Shown here: positions 36,678-47,673 of the stretch, in pieces
How the letters are laid out: every line of letters starts with the position of its first letter
Position numbering within the stretch: the stretch's first letter is position 1
NCBI RefSeq assembly: GCF_001421435.1
Contig: NZ_LMKA01000112.1
Coordinates: 1 to 64,000 of the forward strand
DNA: 64,000 bases
From: Chryseobacterium sp. Leaf201
GTDB lineage: Bacteria; Bacteroidota; Bacteroidia; Flavobacteriales; Weeksellaceae
Direction of reading: 5' to 3'
Translations under genes and position numbers: made by a program
Notes under the pieces: generated by a model
Databases searched by the model: none
Seen by the model: only the letters and a program-made list of their open reading frames with translations
Told to the model about the DNA's origin: nothing

Positions 36678-38621
36678 TTAGTTTTTCAAAACAAACCCTC
36701 CGTTTGGCTGAATTTCTACTTTGAATTCTCCTTCTGTATTGACTTTAACTTCTTTTTCCGATGAGTTTCCCTGAGCATCGTCATTGATGAGTTTCACCGT
36801 TTTTCCGGCAAACATTGGGAGATTAATCTTCAATTTTTTCACCGTTTTTTCTGCATTCACTCCTGCCACGTACCATTTATTCTGATGTCTTCTCGCAATG
36901 ACCGAATACTTTCCTGGGTAGCCGTCGATGAAAACCGTTTCGTCCCAGAGCGTGGGAACTTCTTTCATAAAATCAAGCTGGAATTTTGGAACATCGGTCA
37001 GGTTATTGGGCATTACCGCAAACATCTGAATGGGGTTCTGAAAAAGAACGGCTGTTGCCAGCTGGAAACCGTCTGTGGTGTGTCTTTTATTCTTTTCCGT
37101 ATTGGATTTCGTAAGGTATTTATTAAAGAAAGTTCCGCCAAATTCCATACTTCCGACTGTATTTCTGATAAACGGATGCAAAGTGGCAAAAAACGCTTCC
37201 TGTTTGCGGACATCTTCTGAAAAATACAGCATTTCTGAGGCTAAAACGGCTTCACTGCCTGCGTAATTCGGATACATCACTTCCCAGCCCCGAGGCAAAG
37301 TGGCGCCGTGGAAAATAATGGTTAACCCAAAATCGTTGGCATCAGATAAAATATCTTCGTACAGACGCATGGTTTCCTGCTTGTCGCCGCCAAAGAAATC
37401 GACTTTCAGGCCTTTTACGCCGGCTTCTTTGAGCCATTTCATTTCTTTTTTGCGTTCTACAGAAGTACTCATCTTGTTTCTTGGTCCCATCGGAGCGTCA
37501 TTGGCGGAACCGTTGGAATTGTACCAAAGCAAAACTCCTACATTTTTGGATTTTGCATACTGAATGAGCTCTTTCATCCTTTCTTTACCGATATTCTTAT
37601 CCCAAAGCGCATCGATTAAAATGAATTCATAATTAAGTTTTGATGCTAAATCGATAAATTTGGTCTGGTCATCATAGTTCATGCTGTTATCCTGCCACAA
37701 AATCCAGCTCCAGGTGGAACGTCCGAACTGATAGTTCTGTGAAGGCTCGTAAAGCGGCTCTACCACATCAAACGGAATAGTAGTTTCCACAATAGGTTTC
37801 AGAGAATCGCCGATGGTGATGGTTCGCCACGGAGTTGTTCCCGGAAGAGAAATCGCTGCGCCCGAACTTCCGAAACCGTTGTTTTCTGCCATATTTGGAT
37901 ACGCCACTTTGTAAAGGTTTTTTTCTGACGTGGTTTCCAGATGAGAAGCACAGTACAAGCTGTTTACGCCAGTTTCCGAAAGTAAAACCCATCCATCGTT
38001 TCCGATATGGAAAAGTCCGGGGAAAACGTAACCATAATCAGCTTTCGTTCCCAATTCTGCATCGGCTTTATAACCGCTTTCGTAGCTTGGTGCTGTTCGG
38101 GCAAAACCGGTCATCGGCTTCATCATTGGTGAGAGGAAAGTCGTGGTTTGAGACGGAAATCTGTACCCTGTCATTTCTGACTGTACTACAACGCTCAAGC
38201 GGTCTTTCATTGGTTCAATACTGTAGCGAAAAGCAATATTGTTATCACTTACCTGAAACTCAATCCCGATATTGAACTGATCTGCATTCATGAAATTGAC
38301 AGTCAACGTATTCGCTTTATACTCAACTTCTGATTTTTTTATTTTTTCGTTGCTGTACTTTTTGGAAATAAAGTCCTTTTTACTGTTGATGAATTTTAAA
38401 TTCTCAGAAAAATCCGATTCATTAGTGATCAGTCCCAACGGAGATTTGTCAAGCATTGTTTTTTCCTGAAAGCTTACAGAATACATTGCTTTTCCTCCTT
38501 CTGAAAATACATTTAGCTTCAGCTTACCGTCCGGACTGGAAATTTCGGCGGCCTGTGCTTTCACTTCCGATAAAAAACAGAAGCTTATGAATAACAGAAA
38601 TATGAGTATTACTTTTTTCAT
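36678..38621 (-). CDS. GH97 glycosidase, retaining (alpha-galactosidase-like) type
   Basis: GH97 splits into inverting alpha-glucosidases and retaining alpha-galactosidases. Here the nucleophile position is an aspartate, D408 in LKVDFFGGDKQ, and a candidate acid/base is E457 in YAGSEAVLASEM. This is the pattern of the retaining branch (BtGal97b type), so alpha-galactosidase or a related alpha-L-pyranosidase activity is more likely than alpha-glucosidase. Signal peptide 1-22; N-terminal beta-supersandwich to about 280, barrel to about 560, C-terminal beta domain; 647 residues, normal. It starts 6 bases after the preceding GH43 stop. Galactose capping of xylan side chains would explain its presence here (inference). 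Confidence 0.88.
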   Translation of the reverse strand: MKKVILIFLLFISFCFLSEVKAQAAEISSPDGKLKLNVFSEGGKAMYSVSFQEKTMLDKSPLGLITNESDFSENLKFINSKKDFISKKYSNEKIKKSEVEYKANTLTVNFMNADQFNIGIEFQVSDNNIAFRYSIEPMKDRLSVVVQSEMTGYRFPSQTTTFLSPMMKPMTGFARTAPSYESGYKADAELGTKADYGYVFPGLFHIGNDGWVLLSETGVNSLYCASHLETTSEKNLYKVAYPNMAENNGFGSSGAAISLPGTTPWRTITIGDSLKPIVETTIPFDVVEPLYEPSQNYQFGRSTWSWILWQDNSMNYDDQTKFIDLASKLNYEFILIDALWDKNIGKERMKELIQYAKSKNVGVLLWYNSNGSANDAPMGPRNKMSTSVERKKEMKWLKEAGVKGLKVDFFGGDKQETMRLYEDILSDANDFGLTIIFHGATLPRGWEVMYPNYAGSEAVLASEMLYFSEDVRKQEAFFATLHPFIRNTVGSMEFGGTFFNKYLTKSNTEKNKRHTTDGFQLATAVLFQNPIQMFAVMPNNLTDVPKFQLDFMKEVPTLWDETVFIDGYPGKYSVIARRHQNKWYVAGVNAEKTVKKLKINLPMFAGKTVKLINDDAQGNSSEKEVKVNTEGEFKVEIQPNGGFVLKN

Positions 38622-38627
38622 TTTAAA

Positions 38628-40001
38628 TTATTTTGAAAACATCCAATAATCGAAGAACATGATATCTTTTTCCGCTTTTCCGTTGAATACGAAATACAGA
38701 TTGTGAAGGCCCGTAATTTTGTTGGATACGTTAACTGTAACTGTTTCAAAACGGTCATCGCCACCGGTCAGGGGAACTTTTACAGTTTCTATAATTGGAC
38801 CGTCCGGATTATCTAAACGAACATCCATGGTGACACCGCTGTTGTGGGTGGTTCCTACTCTTGCAGAAAAATATTTTGTCCCGCCTTTTCCGAAATCGAC
38901 ATTTTTCACACTTGAGTAAGCACCGTTTTTCTTTGCTTTGATGAAAACGCCCGCCGTTTTATTCTGATACGATTTTACATTTTCCGACCAGGCAATCATT
39001 TCCGCCTGATTGAAAGCGTAAGGATTAACAGTTTCAATGGCTTTCGTAATGCCGTTGGTCATTTTAAAAGGTGAAATGGAGCCGTCTTTATTGAAATTAA
39101 TCTCCTGAACACTTACGGATCTGGTGAACCCGCTTCCTCCCGGCAATGCGCCGTTGTGATAGAAGAAATACGTTTTCCCCCTAAAATCAATAACGCCGGG
39201 GTGATTGGTAAAAGATTTTCCTTCCGCAGGCATTATGATTCCGCCGTACTTCCACGGACCCTGCGCACTTTTGCTGGTGGAATAACCGATAAATTCAGGA
39301 AGCGGACCGCCCGGCCAAAACAGATAATAGAGATCTTTCCGTTTGTAAAGCCACGGACCTTCTTCGTATTTTGTCGGTCTTTCAGGGTTTTCTTTTCCGT
39401 CTCTTTTGCCGAAAGCTTCTTCAGTCATCGGAACTTCAACAATATCGCCGGAATAGGAAATCATATTTTCATTCAGCTTTACATATTTAAGCTTCGGATT
39501 TCCCCAGTACAGATGCGCCTGACCATCATCATCAATAAACACTGTTGGGTCGATATCTCCCCATTCGCTCTGAACCAAAGGCTTCCCCAGCGGATCGTGG
39601 AATGGCCCGAACGGACTGTCAGCAACTCCAACTCCAATGGCGCCTTTGTTATTGGTTTTAGAAATCATCGGCACGTACATAAAAAATTTGCCGTTTCTTT
39701 CTACACATTGTGCCGCCCACGCATCTCGCTTTGCCCAGTCGAAATCTTTGTAGGAAAGAATTACGCCGTGGTCTGTCCAGTTGACCATATCATTGGTGGA
39801 AAATACCTTCCAGTCGTTCATCGTAAACCAGGTGGAATCGTCCTCGTCGTGTGTTGTATAAACATATAAACGACCGTTGTAAACCATCGGGGCAGGATCT
39901 GCGGTGTAGGAAGTCTGAATGATGGGATTCTGGGCAGAGAACGACAATCCCGTTAAAAGTAATCCGATATTCAGGGTGTATTGTAAAACCTTTTCCTTCA
40001 T
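38628..40001 (-). CDS. GH43 with C-terminal CBM6-like module (arabinoxylan arabinofuranosidase-like)
   Basis: Signal peptide about 1-22. GH43 propeller (about 25-320) with D in YTADPAPM, D in [12 protein letters not shown] and E in [11 protein letters not shown] as the catalytic acids. The C-terminal 130 residues (from [13 protein letters not shown]) have the plan of a CBM6 xylan-binding module, ending with [18 protein letters not shown]. This combination is typical of arabinoxylan alpha-L-arabinofuranohydrolases, although beta-xylosidase activity is not excluded. It lies 15 bases from the esterase stop and 6 bases before GH97, so the three genes form one unit. Confidence 0.9.
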   Translation of the reverse strand: MKEKVLQYTLNIGLLLTGLSFSAQNPIIQTSYTADPAPMVYNGRLYVYTTHDEDDSTWFTMNDWKVFSTNDMVNWTDHGVILSYKDFDWAKRDAWAAQCVERNGKFFMYVPMISKTNNKGAIGVGVADSPFGPFHDPLGKPLVQSEWGDIDPTVFIDDDGQAHLYWGNPKLKYVKLNENMISYSGDIVEVPMTEEAFGKRDGKENPERPTKYEEGPWLYKRKDLYYLFWPGGPLPEFIGYSTSKSAQGPWKYGGIIMPAEGKSFTNHPGVIDFRGKTYFFYHNGALPGGSGFTRSVSVQEINFNKDGSISPFKMTNGITKAIETVNPYAFNQAEMIAWSENVKSYQNKTAGVFIKAKKNGAYSSVKNVDFGKGGTKYFSARVGTTHNSGVTMDVRLDNPDGPIIETVKVPLTGGDDRFETVTVNVSNKITGLHNLYFVFNGKAEKDIMFFDYWMFSK

Positions 40002-40016
40002 GACTTTGATTTTAGA

Positions 40017-40916
<900 letters not shown>

Positions 40917-40996
40917 TTATTTGTATTTTCAATACTTATTAATTGGGATAAAAAAATAACAGTTCATTATTCGTTATTTCATGTCTTAATCGGATT

Positions 40997-42616
40997 TTAT
41001 TTTATGATTGAGGAATCTGTTATTCTGAAAAAATCAACATCTATGAAGCCTCCTGTACTTTTTGTGGCGTAATTAAAAACCGCAAATTTAGATCCCATAA
41101 ATAACCTCCTGTAATCGAAAATCATCTTATATCCTTTTTCCATAACCGTCCAGTTTTTCTGGTCGGTGCTGTAAGAGAAATCTGCCAGGTCTTTTCCAAG
41201 ATTAAAATCAGCTTCAATACGAAGATAAATTTTATCTGCAGTCAGGGGAATAGGCTTTTTCTCTACTTTTTTAACACTCAAAATGGCTTTTGTCTTGTTA
41301 TCAAGACTGACTTCATTGGTAGAAAACGTCAAAAATTTCTGACTGCCTTCTTTTATAACTTCGAGCAATCCGGAATCTCCGTTAAACGCACTGAAACCGG
41401 TAACATCGCCGTCTTTCATTCCTTTTAAATCCAACGCGACAACAGCACTTGATTTCGGCCCGGTCATTCTTTGCGTCAACGTATTCGGAGCAGCGTAAAG
41501 GTTGTCCACCACGCGATTCGTTTTCAGTCTCATAAAACCTTTTCTTTCAGATAATGACCAGGCTTCGTTTACAGGATTATGATTCCACTGCCACTGGATT
41601 TTTAATTTTTTATCTGAAAACTCATCACTTTCTACCATATTATTTTTAGGTTTAAAGGGAGGAAGCGGAACTTCACCGTTCAAAGGGACTTTCCCGTTAT
41701 CACCCAAAACCGGCCAGTCGTTTTCCCATTGTACGGGAATCAAAAGCGGAACGCGCCCCACTCCGCCTCTGTCCTGAAAAATCAGCGAATACCAGTTGCC
41801 GTTTTTATCATCGATCAAAGCACCTTGTCCGGCGTAGGAAAATCCTAAAAAGTTATCTTCCAGAATGACTTTTTTCTCGTAAGGCCCGATTACTTTATCG
41901 GATCTGTAGACTACCTGACGTCGTTTTTCACCTTTAGGCCAGGAAATCATCATCATATAATATTTGCCATTTCTTTTAATGATCTGATTGCCTTCGAGAA
42001 GCCCGGTTTCTGACGAATCTTTCTGAAAAACTACCGTTCCATCGGGATTTCCTATCACATCTTTAAAATCAGGACTTAATTCAAAAACTTTATTGGAAGT
42101 GAAAACATAAACCCGGTCGTCATCATCAAAAAACAAGGAAGCATCGTGAAAATGCCTGGCTCTGGTCATTAATTTCCAGTTGCCTTTTTCAGGGTTGTCC
42201 GTTACATAAAAATAGGATTTGAAAGGCTCATCATTCGGAGAAAACAGCACGTAATATTTTCCTTTATGATAACGGATCGAAGACGCCCACTGACCGCGGC
42301 CGTAAACGGTTCCGTCGATCAAATCATATTTGGAATTGTCATTCAGAGAATTAAAAACATAGCTTGCCATTTCCCAGTGGACAAGATCTCTGGAATGCAT
42401 TACCGGAGCTCCCGGCATCAGGTGCATGGTGGTACTGATGAGGTAAAAATCATCTCCGTTTCTGGTAATCGATAAGTCCGGCGCATCTGCCCAAATGATG
42501 GGATTGGTAAACGGTGTTGCCTGCTTGTTCTGAACAGGATTTACCTGGGCCGAAAGAAGATTCAGCCCGATAAATCCATAAAAAGAAACTATATAAAATG
42601 ATTTTTTAATTTTCAA
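40997..42616 (-). CDS. GH43 beta-xylosidase/arabinofuranosidase with C-terminal beta-sandwich
   Basis: Signal peptide about 1-24. GH43 propeller (about 30-320) with D in WADAPDLSI, D in HDASLFFDDDD and E in GLLEGNQIIKR, followed by a concanavalin-like C-terminal domain (about 330-539) that contributes to the active site in several GH43 subfamilies. The motif HDASLFFDDD in place of the usual DP motif is characteristic of the two-domain subfamilies acting on xylooligosaccharides and arabinoxylan. The exact linkage cannot be told from sequence alone. 539 residues. Confidence 0.88.
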   Translation of the reverse strand: MKIKKSFYIVSFYGFIGLNLLSAQVNPVQNKQATPFTNPIIWADAPDLSITRNGDDFYLISTTMHLMPGAPVMHSRDLVHWEMASYVFNSLNDNSKYDLIDGTVYGRGQWASSIRYHKGKYYVLFSPNDEPFKSYFYVTDNPEKGNWKLMTRARHFHDASLFFDDDDRVYVFTSNKVFELSPDFKDVIGNPDGTVVFQKDSSETGLLEGNQIIKRNGKYYMMMISWPKGEKRRQVVYRSDKVIGPYEKKVILEDNFLGFSYAGQGALIDDKNGNWYSLIFQDRGGVGRVPLLIPVQWENDWPVLGDNGKVPLNGEVPLPPFKPKNNMVESDEFSDKKLKIQWQWNHNPVNEAWSLSERKGFMRLKTNRVVDNLYAAPNTLTQRMTGPKSSAVVALDLKGMKDGDVTGFSAFNGDSGLLEVIKEGSQKFLTFSTNEVSLDNKTKAILSVKKVEKKPIPLTADKIYLRIEADFNLGKDLADFSYSTDQKNWTVMEKGYKMIFDYRRLFMGSKFAVFNYATKSTGGFIDVDFFRITDSSIIK

Positions 42617-42690
42617 AACTTTGCTATTTAATGTCTACGTTATTTTGTTTTAATAATCACTTGATGACACGTTTGGAACGTTGAATTGTT

Positions 42691-42794
42691 GCAGCCCGAC
42701 TTGAGCGGAAATCCTTTTTGTTTTTTTTCTAAAAAATAAAAAGATTGAAAGCCCTTCGACAAGCTCAGGATAAACTACGGCGGATTAAGCTGCC
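42691..42794. repeat. REP-like intergenic repeat, family A copy 4, interrupted
   Basis: The ends (GCAGCCCGACTTGAGCGG ... GGCGGATTAAGCTGCC) match the other copies but the centre is replaced by other DNA, including CCTTCGACAAGCTCAGGATAA (42752-42772). It looks like nested insertion of one repeat in another. Confidence 0.75.
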
Positions 42795-42821
42795 ATAAAT
42801 GTTATCATATGATTTTAAAAT

Positions 42822-44540
42822 TTAATCAGGTACAATATCGTTAGCCGAAGTGCTGTACAAACCAATCAGGCTTCCGGTAAATCCACCTGCCACATCGGTA
42901 GAAAGAATATCCCCGGAAACCAGGCTACCAAGATTTCTGAAGTTTTTACCATCCAAAGAGTAGCTGAAATTAAGGTCATCTTTTTCACCAACTACCTGTA
43001 ATTTAATCGTTTTTGAAAGTGCAATTTTTTCACTGGCAATCAGTTTCGATTCTCCTTTTTCAGTTCTTTCCAAAACGATATAATAGTCTTTGTCTTTTTT
43101 GGTGATTCCGAAAACATAATTGAATCTTTCGCTTTGATAACAGGTGATTCCTGCTAATTCTTTTTCAGATTTAGGTTTGAAATCAAGCGTAACGGAAGTT
43201 TCGAAATCTTCGTGCTGCAATCTGTGGAATAATGCCGAAACCGGAGCCAAAGCTTTGATATTCGTTTCCATAGCATTCACTTTTACGCCATTTTTCGTAG
43301 CCGTAATAAAATTTTCACGCGGTCCGCGCATGGCGATCCATCGGAAATCCAGATTTTTATCAGTCAGCTTATCATTGTATGTAAAGTTTCCGTTCGGGAA
43401 AAACCCGTTTTGTCCGGTCTGATTTTTTACATCTTCCGGCAATTTTAATTTTGGTTTCATCGGAACCAGCCCGTTTTCAAAAACAGGATATTTTCCACTC
43501 CAGTCTACGGGAAGAATGAACGTTTCTCTTCCGTGGTTCACACGTCCTTTTTCGTTGGGGCGGATGGCTAAAAATACACCGTAATATTTTCCATCAGGCG
43601 TTTCCACCAAATCGGCATGACCTGCCCAATCCACTTTATCTTTCCTGTCTTTCGGGAAATACCGCTGCGTCAAAATCGGATTATTCTTCGCAGGAACAAA
43701 CGGACCTTTTGGAGAATCAGCCATAAAAATAACTTCACTGTGATTGCCTCCTGTTCCGCCTTCGGCACACATCAGAAAATATTTACCGTTCTTTTTGTAT
43801 AAATGCGGACCTTCTATCCAGATCGGTTTCTGGGAAAGATCAACACCGCCGTTTACAATAATTTTATCCGAACCTGCTACTACCTGGTCTTTTTCCAGAT
43901 CATAATCCCACATTTTGATGACACGGTGACCGTTGTACTGCTCGGTTCCTTTTGGCGGCGCGTCATTGTGAACGATATAGGCTTTTCCGTCATCGTCAAA
44001 GAAAATGGCAGGATCGATACCGTCAAAATTCAGTTTTTGAACTTCGCTCCAGCCTTTTGCAGGATCTTTCGTTTTCACGACCATATTTCCGATTCCACCC
44101 GCAATTTGTGTGGTGATCATATAAAAAGTGTCGTTGAATTTATTGTATTTTATATCCGGTGCATAGATTCCCTGAGAAACGCCACCTTTTTCAACTTTAA
44201 GCTGTGAAGGCCTGTCCAGAACGTGCCCTACCTGCTTCCAGTTCACCAAATCTTTAGAAGTAAAAATCGGAACCCCGGGAAACATTGAAAATGAAGAATT
44301 GACAAGGTAATAATCGTCTCCTTTTCTGGTAATGCTCGGATCGGGGTAACAGCCCTGAAGAATTGGAGTGTAAAACTCGTTTTCTTTTAAAGGATTGTTT
44401 GTGTATATTTTATCATTTCCACGGTAGGAAAAATCTGAGAAAGTCTGCGCTGAAAAACTGCTTAAGGAAAGCAAAGAAGCCGCCGCTGCTAAAGTGAATT
44501 TATTTCTTAAAAAAATCGAGTACATTATTTTCTGTTTCAT
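42822..44540 (-). CDS. GH43 beta-xylosidase with C-terminal beta-sandwich
   Basis: The 572-residue protein has an N-terminal hydrophobic segment (about 12-31) read as a signal peptide. Propeller residues: D in GCYPDPSITR, D in GIDPAIFFDDDG and E in IWIEGPHLYKK. The block WAGHADLVETPDGKYYGVFLA is typical of two-domain beta-xylosidases, and the last 200 residues form the lectin-like sandwich. An in-frame ATG at residue 6 is an alternative start and would shorten the pre-signal region. It is the first CAZyme gene after the glucuronate genes, 60 bases from exuT. Confidence 0.9.
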   Translation of the reverse strand: MKQKIMYSIFLRNKFTLAAAASLLSLSSFSAQTFSDFSYRGNDKIYTNNPLKENEFYTPILQGCYPDPSITRKGDDYYLVNSSFSMFPGVPIFTSKDLVNWKQVGHVLDRPSQLKVEKGGVSQGIYAPDIKYNKFNDTFYMITTQIAGGIGNMVVKTKDPAKGWSEVQKLNFDGIDPAIFFDDDGKAYIVHNDAPPKGTEQYNGHRVIKMWDYDLEKDQVVAGSDKIIVNGGVDLSQKPIWIEGPHLYKKNGKYFLMCAEGGTGGNHSEVIFMADSPKGPFVPAKNNPILTQRYFPKDRKDKVDWAGHADLVETPDGKYYGVFLAIRPNEKGRVNHGRETFILPVDWSGKYPVFENGLVPMKPKLKLPEDVKNQTGQNGFFPNGNFTYNDKLTDKNLDFRWIAMRGPRENFITATKNGVKVNAMETNIKALAPVSALFHRLQHEDFETSVTLDFKPKSEKELAGITCYQSERFNYVFGITKKDKDYYIVLERTEKGESKLIASEKIALSKTIKLQVVGEKDDLNFSYSLDGKNFRNLGSLVSGDILSTDVAGGFTGSLIGLYSTSANDIVPD

Positions 44541-44600
44541 ATATGGATTTTTTATTTTTTTGAAAGTGATCTGGAATTTTATCCGGTATAATGCTAGACT

Positions 44601-45896
44601 TCATACACTGAGCTTATCATCAGGCTTTATATTCTTCCGGTTCAGGAACCAGATGATTCCCCAGGCGGCAATGTATGATATGCCGGCAATGAAAAATATA
44701 ATGTTGTATCCTCCGTTGATGTTTCCTGCTTTCTTGAAGGTGTCCAGAACAATTCCGATAAACAGCGGGAAAATAATCCCTGCTGCCGACCCCAGCATTC
44801 CGCCAAAACCAATGACAGAACTTACATAATTATTGGGTAATTTATCTCCTACCGTTGTCATCAGATTGGCTCCCCACCCCTGGTGTGCTGCCGTTGCCAA
44901 AGCAATGATCATGGTAATGAGCCACACATTGTCTACGTATTTTGAGAACATTACCGGAACCACCATCAATGCAAAAAGCAGCATCGTGAAGCTTCTCGCT
45001 CTTCCGATTCCCCAGCCTTTTTTAATTAATAATGAAGACAGGTAACCACCGCCGATACTTCCGATTGTGGTTCCGCTGTAGATAATAATCAGTGGAACAG
45101 AAGGTTTGGTCATATCCATTTTAAATACGTCTGAAAAATAAGCCGGAAGCCAGAACATAAAGAAATACCAGATAGGATCAGTCATTATTTTACCTACTGC
45201 AAAAGACCAGGTTACTCTGTGCTTTAATATTTCTGACAGCGGAACTTTGGACTGTTCCTGTGTTTTTCCGTCCTGATCACTTTTGATGTACTGTAATTCT
45301 TCCTGGCTCAGGTTTTTGGCTTTCTCCGGGATTTTATAGAATCTCCACCAAAGGACAATCCATAATAAACCTAAAGCTCCAATCCAGACGAAGGTTTCCC
45401 GCCATCCGTAATGTCCCAGAATATACGGCACAAGCAGCGGTGCCAAAATGGCTCCGACCGTGGCACCGGAGTTGAATATCCCTGTCGCCAGGGCTCTTTC
45501 TTTTTTCGGAAACCATTCTGCTACCGATTTTATGGCTGCCGGAAAATTTCCGGCTTCGCTGATTCCGAGTGTACTTCTTGCAATTAAAAATCCAACCGTA
45601 CTTTTCACGAAACCATGTCCTATCGAAGCTAAACTCCAGACAATCAACGAAACGGCATACCCGATTTTGGTTCCTACCCTGTCGATAAACCTTCCCATCG
45701 CAAGATATCCGATTGCATAGGTGGTGGTAAAAGCCATCACGATATAACTGTAGTCTTTTTCGTCCCAGCTGAACTCTTTTTCAAGAACAGGCTTCAGTAA
45801 TCCCATAACCTGCCGGTCTAGATAATTGATGGTGGTCGCGAGAAAGACCAGAGACAGCATAAACCATCTGATGTTGCGGTTTTTAGGAGCCTGCAT
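44601..45896 (-). CDS. exuT: Hexuronate transporter, ACS family of the MFS
   Basis: It imports glucuronate/galacturonate across the inner membrane with H+. The N-terminus (INYLDRQVMGLLKPVLEKEF, about 24-43) and the helix-4/5 block GISEAGNFPAAIKSVAEWFP (about 112-131) are characteristic of the anion:cation symporter family to which ExuT belongs. 431 residues with about 12 membrane segments. Its ATG overlaps the kdgA stop codon (TAATG), indicating translational coupling with the hexuronate pathway, which sets the substrate. Confidence 0.9.
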   Translation of the reverse strand: MQAPKNRNIRWFMLSLVFLATTINYLDRQVMGLLKPVLEKEFSWDEKDYSYIVMAFTTTYAIGYLAMGRFIDRVGTKIGYAVSLIVWSLASIGHGFVKSTVGFLIARSTLGISEAGNFPAAIKSVAEWFPKKERALATGIFNSGATVGAILAPLLVPYILGHYGWRETFVWIGALGLLWIVLWWRFYKIPEKAKNLSQEELQYIKSDQDGKTQEQSKVPLSEILKHRVTWSFAVGKIMTDPIWYFFMFWLPAYFSDVFKMDMTKPSVPLIIIYSGTTIGSIGGGYLSSLLIKKGWGIGRARSFTMLLFALMVVPVMFSKYVDNVWLITMIIALATAAHQGWGANLMTTVGDKLPNNYVSSVIGFGGMLGSAAGIIFPLFIGIVLDTFKKAGNINGGYNIIFFIAGISYIAAWGIIWFLNRKNIKPDDKLSV

Positions 45897-46531
45897 TAGT
45901 TTTGATTAAGTTGTTGTAGTAAATTCTGAACTTTTTCTGTAAGCTGACCTGCTGTAAAATCTGTTTTGATAAGAGAACTTCCCAAACCGACCGCAATGGC
46001 ACCGCCTTCTAGCCAGTCTGTAATATCATCAAAATCAGCACTGATGCCTCCGGTCGGCATAAAATTCATCTCCGGGAAAACCGGCTGAATGGATTTTATA
46101 TAATTTTTACCCAAGGCATCTGCCGGGAAAACCTTCACCAACCGAAGCCCGTTCTGATAAGCTGAATTGACCTCAGAAGGCGTGAAACATCCCGGAATTA
46201 AACTGATATTTTTTTCAGCAGCATGTTCTGCAAGTTCTTCGCTGATGACCGGTGTAATAATAAAATCTGCTTTTGCAGCAGCATAATCATCCATTTCTTT
46301 TGTATTTTTTACAGTTCCGATCCCTAATAAAAGTCCAGGGAATTCTGTGGAAGAAATTTCTTTCAGCCGGGTAAAGTTTTCCAGTGCCTTGCCTCCACGG
46401 TTGGTATACTCGATTATACGGATCCCTCCATCGTACAAAGCTTTTATTGTATTTTTTGAAACTTCAAAAGATTCGTGGTAAAATAGCGGAATGATTTTCT
46501 GTTCTTTTATTTTCCGGATGATTGCATTCAT
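45896..46531 (-). CDS. kdgA: KDPG/KHG aldolase
   Basis: It cleaves 2-keto-3-deoxy-6-phosphogluconate to pyruvate and glyceraldehyde-3-phosphate, ending the glucuronate branch. The Schiff-base lysine is K133 in LRLVKVFPADALG and E41 in IIEYTNRGG is the partner acid, at positions equivalent to the E. coli enzyme. 211 residues, a single class I aldolase barrel, cytoplasmic. It overlaps kdgK by 4 bases (ATGA) and exuT by 1 base, the tightest coupling in the locus. Confidence 0.95.
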   Translation of the reverse strand: MNAIIRKIKEQKIIPLFYHESFEVSKNTIKALYDGGIRIIEYTNRGGKALENFTRLKEISSTEFPGLLLGIGTVKNTKEMDDYAAAKADFIITPVISEELAEHAAEKNISLIPGCFTPSEVNSAYQNGLRLVKVFPADALGKNYIKSIQPVFPEMNFMPTGGISADFDDITDWLEGGAIAVGLGSSLIKTDFTAGQLTEKVQNLLQQLNQN

Positions 46532-47529
46532 AATTCTTCAATATTAATACGGTCATTAATGGTATCGCCTTTTATAAAAAGTTTTCTGAAAGCCACTTTT
46601 GTGGCATCTTCTAAAATCTGTTGCAGAGGATTTGTTTTTAAAGTTCCGTGGATGAGTGCTGCCATAAATGCGTCACCGCTGCCTACTCTTTCCTCAATTT
46701 TATCCGACCGGTACTGCTGCGAAACCAGAAGTTTTTCATCAGCATATAAGGTTGCAAAATAATTAACTTCCTGCCCGCTCGTGAAGCGGAATGTATTCGC
46801 GATCATTTCAACACGGGGATAGATGTTCTGAATTTCTGATGCTGACTGTTCTGCCTGTTTTAAAAGGTTTTTATCATCATAATCTCCATTCAATTCGTAT
46901 TCAACAGGAATATTCAGGAATTGCTGAACGGACCAGATATTTCCCATCAAGACATTCACAAAAGGCATCAGAGATTTTATTTTATCTGAAGGGTTCCTGC
47001 CCTGCCAAAGTGCGGCGCGGTAATTCAGGTCAAGAGAAACCTTGATGTTTCTTGAAGCTGCTTCCTTCATTAACTCCAAACATTTCTGACAGGCATTTTC
47101 ACTCAAAGCCGGTGTAATGGTGCTGATATGCAGCCATTGTACTTCTGAAAATACCTCATCCAGACTGAAATCATTAAAATCCGACTGTGTAAAAACCGAT
47201 GGAAAGCGGTCATAAACCACCGATGTATTCTGCATATCACCATCCGAAGAGAGGTAAAAAGTCCCGATTCTGCCGTTATTTTTTTCTGCGAGAATTTCAA
47301 TTCCTTTATTTCTCAATTGAGACTGCAGTTGGTTTCCCACAAAATTTCCGGGCAAAGCGGAGAGAAGCTTTACCGGGTTTTTCCATTGTGCAAGAGCTGA
47401 AGCAACGTTATATTCTGCACCACCCACGAAAACCCTGAGAGCCTGCTCACTGAGCCAGTTTCCATCTGAATCCGGAGCAAAATGGAGAAGGAGCTCCCCG
47501 AAGCAAAGTATTTTTTTTGAAGCTGTCAT
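46528..47529 (-). CDS. kdgK: 2-keto-3-deoxygluconate kinase (PfkB family)
   Basis: This ribokinase-fold enzyme phosphorylates 2-keto-3-deoxygluconate. The C-terminal PfkB signature with catalytic aspartate is VGSGDAFMAALIHG (about 282-295), and the N-terminal motif is VGGAEYNVASALAQW (about 35-49). The 333-residue length is normal. The substrate is assigned from its place between uxaC and kdgA, which supply and use the intermediate. A perfect hairpin lies between its start and the uxaC stop. Confidence 0.93.
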   Translation of the reverse strand: MTASKKILCFGELLLHFAPDSDGNWLSEQALRVFVGGAEYNVASALAQWKNPVKLLSALPGNFVGNQLQSQLRNKGIEILAEKNNGRIGTFYLSSDGDMQNTSVVYDRFPSVFTQSDFNDFSLDEVFSEVQWLHISTITPALSENACQKCLELMKEAASRNIKVSLDLNYRAALWQGRNPSDKIKSLMPFVNVLMGNIWSVQQFLNIPVEYELNGDYDDKNLLKQAEQSASEIQNIYPRVEMIANTFRFTSGQEVNYFATLYADEKLLVSQQYRSDKIEERVGSGDAFMAALIHGTLKTNPLQQILEDATKVAFRKLFIKGDTINDRINIEEL

Positions 47530-47595
47530 ATGGTGTACTGCCTTGTTTCTGTTTTCTCTTTTAAGTCCTGATTGATTCAGTTTACTTTTGTTATC

Positions 47596-47625
47596 TGCAG
47601 GAGTTTTTTAGTAAAGACTCCTGCA
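47596..47625. repeat. Perfect hairpin between uxaC and kdgK
   Basis: TGCAGGAGT and ACTCCTGCA form a 9-bp stem with a 12-base loop. Downstream of uxaC it may stabilise or attenuate the message; no T tract follows in the minus direction, so it is not a typical terminator. Confidence 0.65.
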
Positions 47626-47673
47626 CGACAACTCCTTTCACTAGATTTATTTCAAACGTTTTTAAAGTGAATT

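Noticed and set aside
39156-39869. Plus-strand open frame of 237 codons inside the GH43-CBM6 gene
   Set aside because: It lies opposite a gene with complete catalytic motifs, is rich in F, R and N, and has no recognisable domain or upstream signal. It is an antisense shadow.
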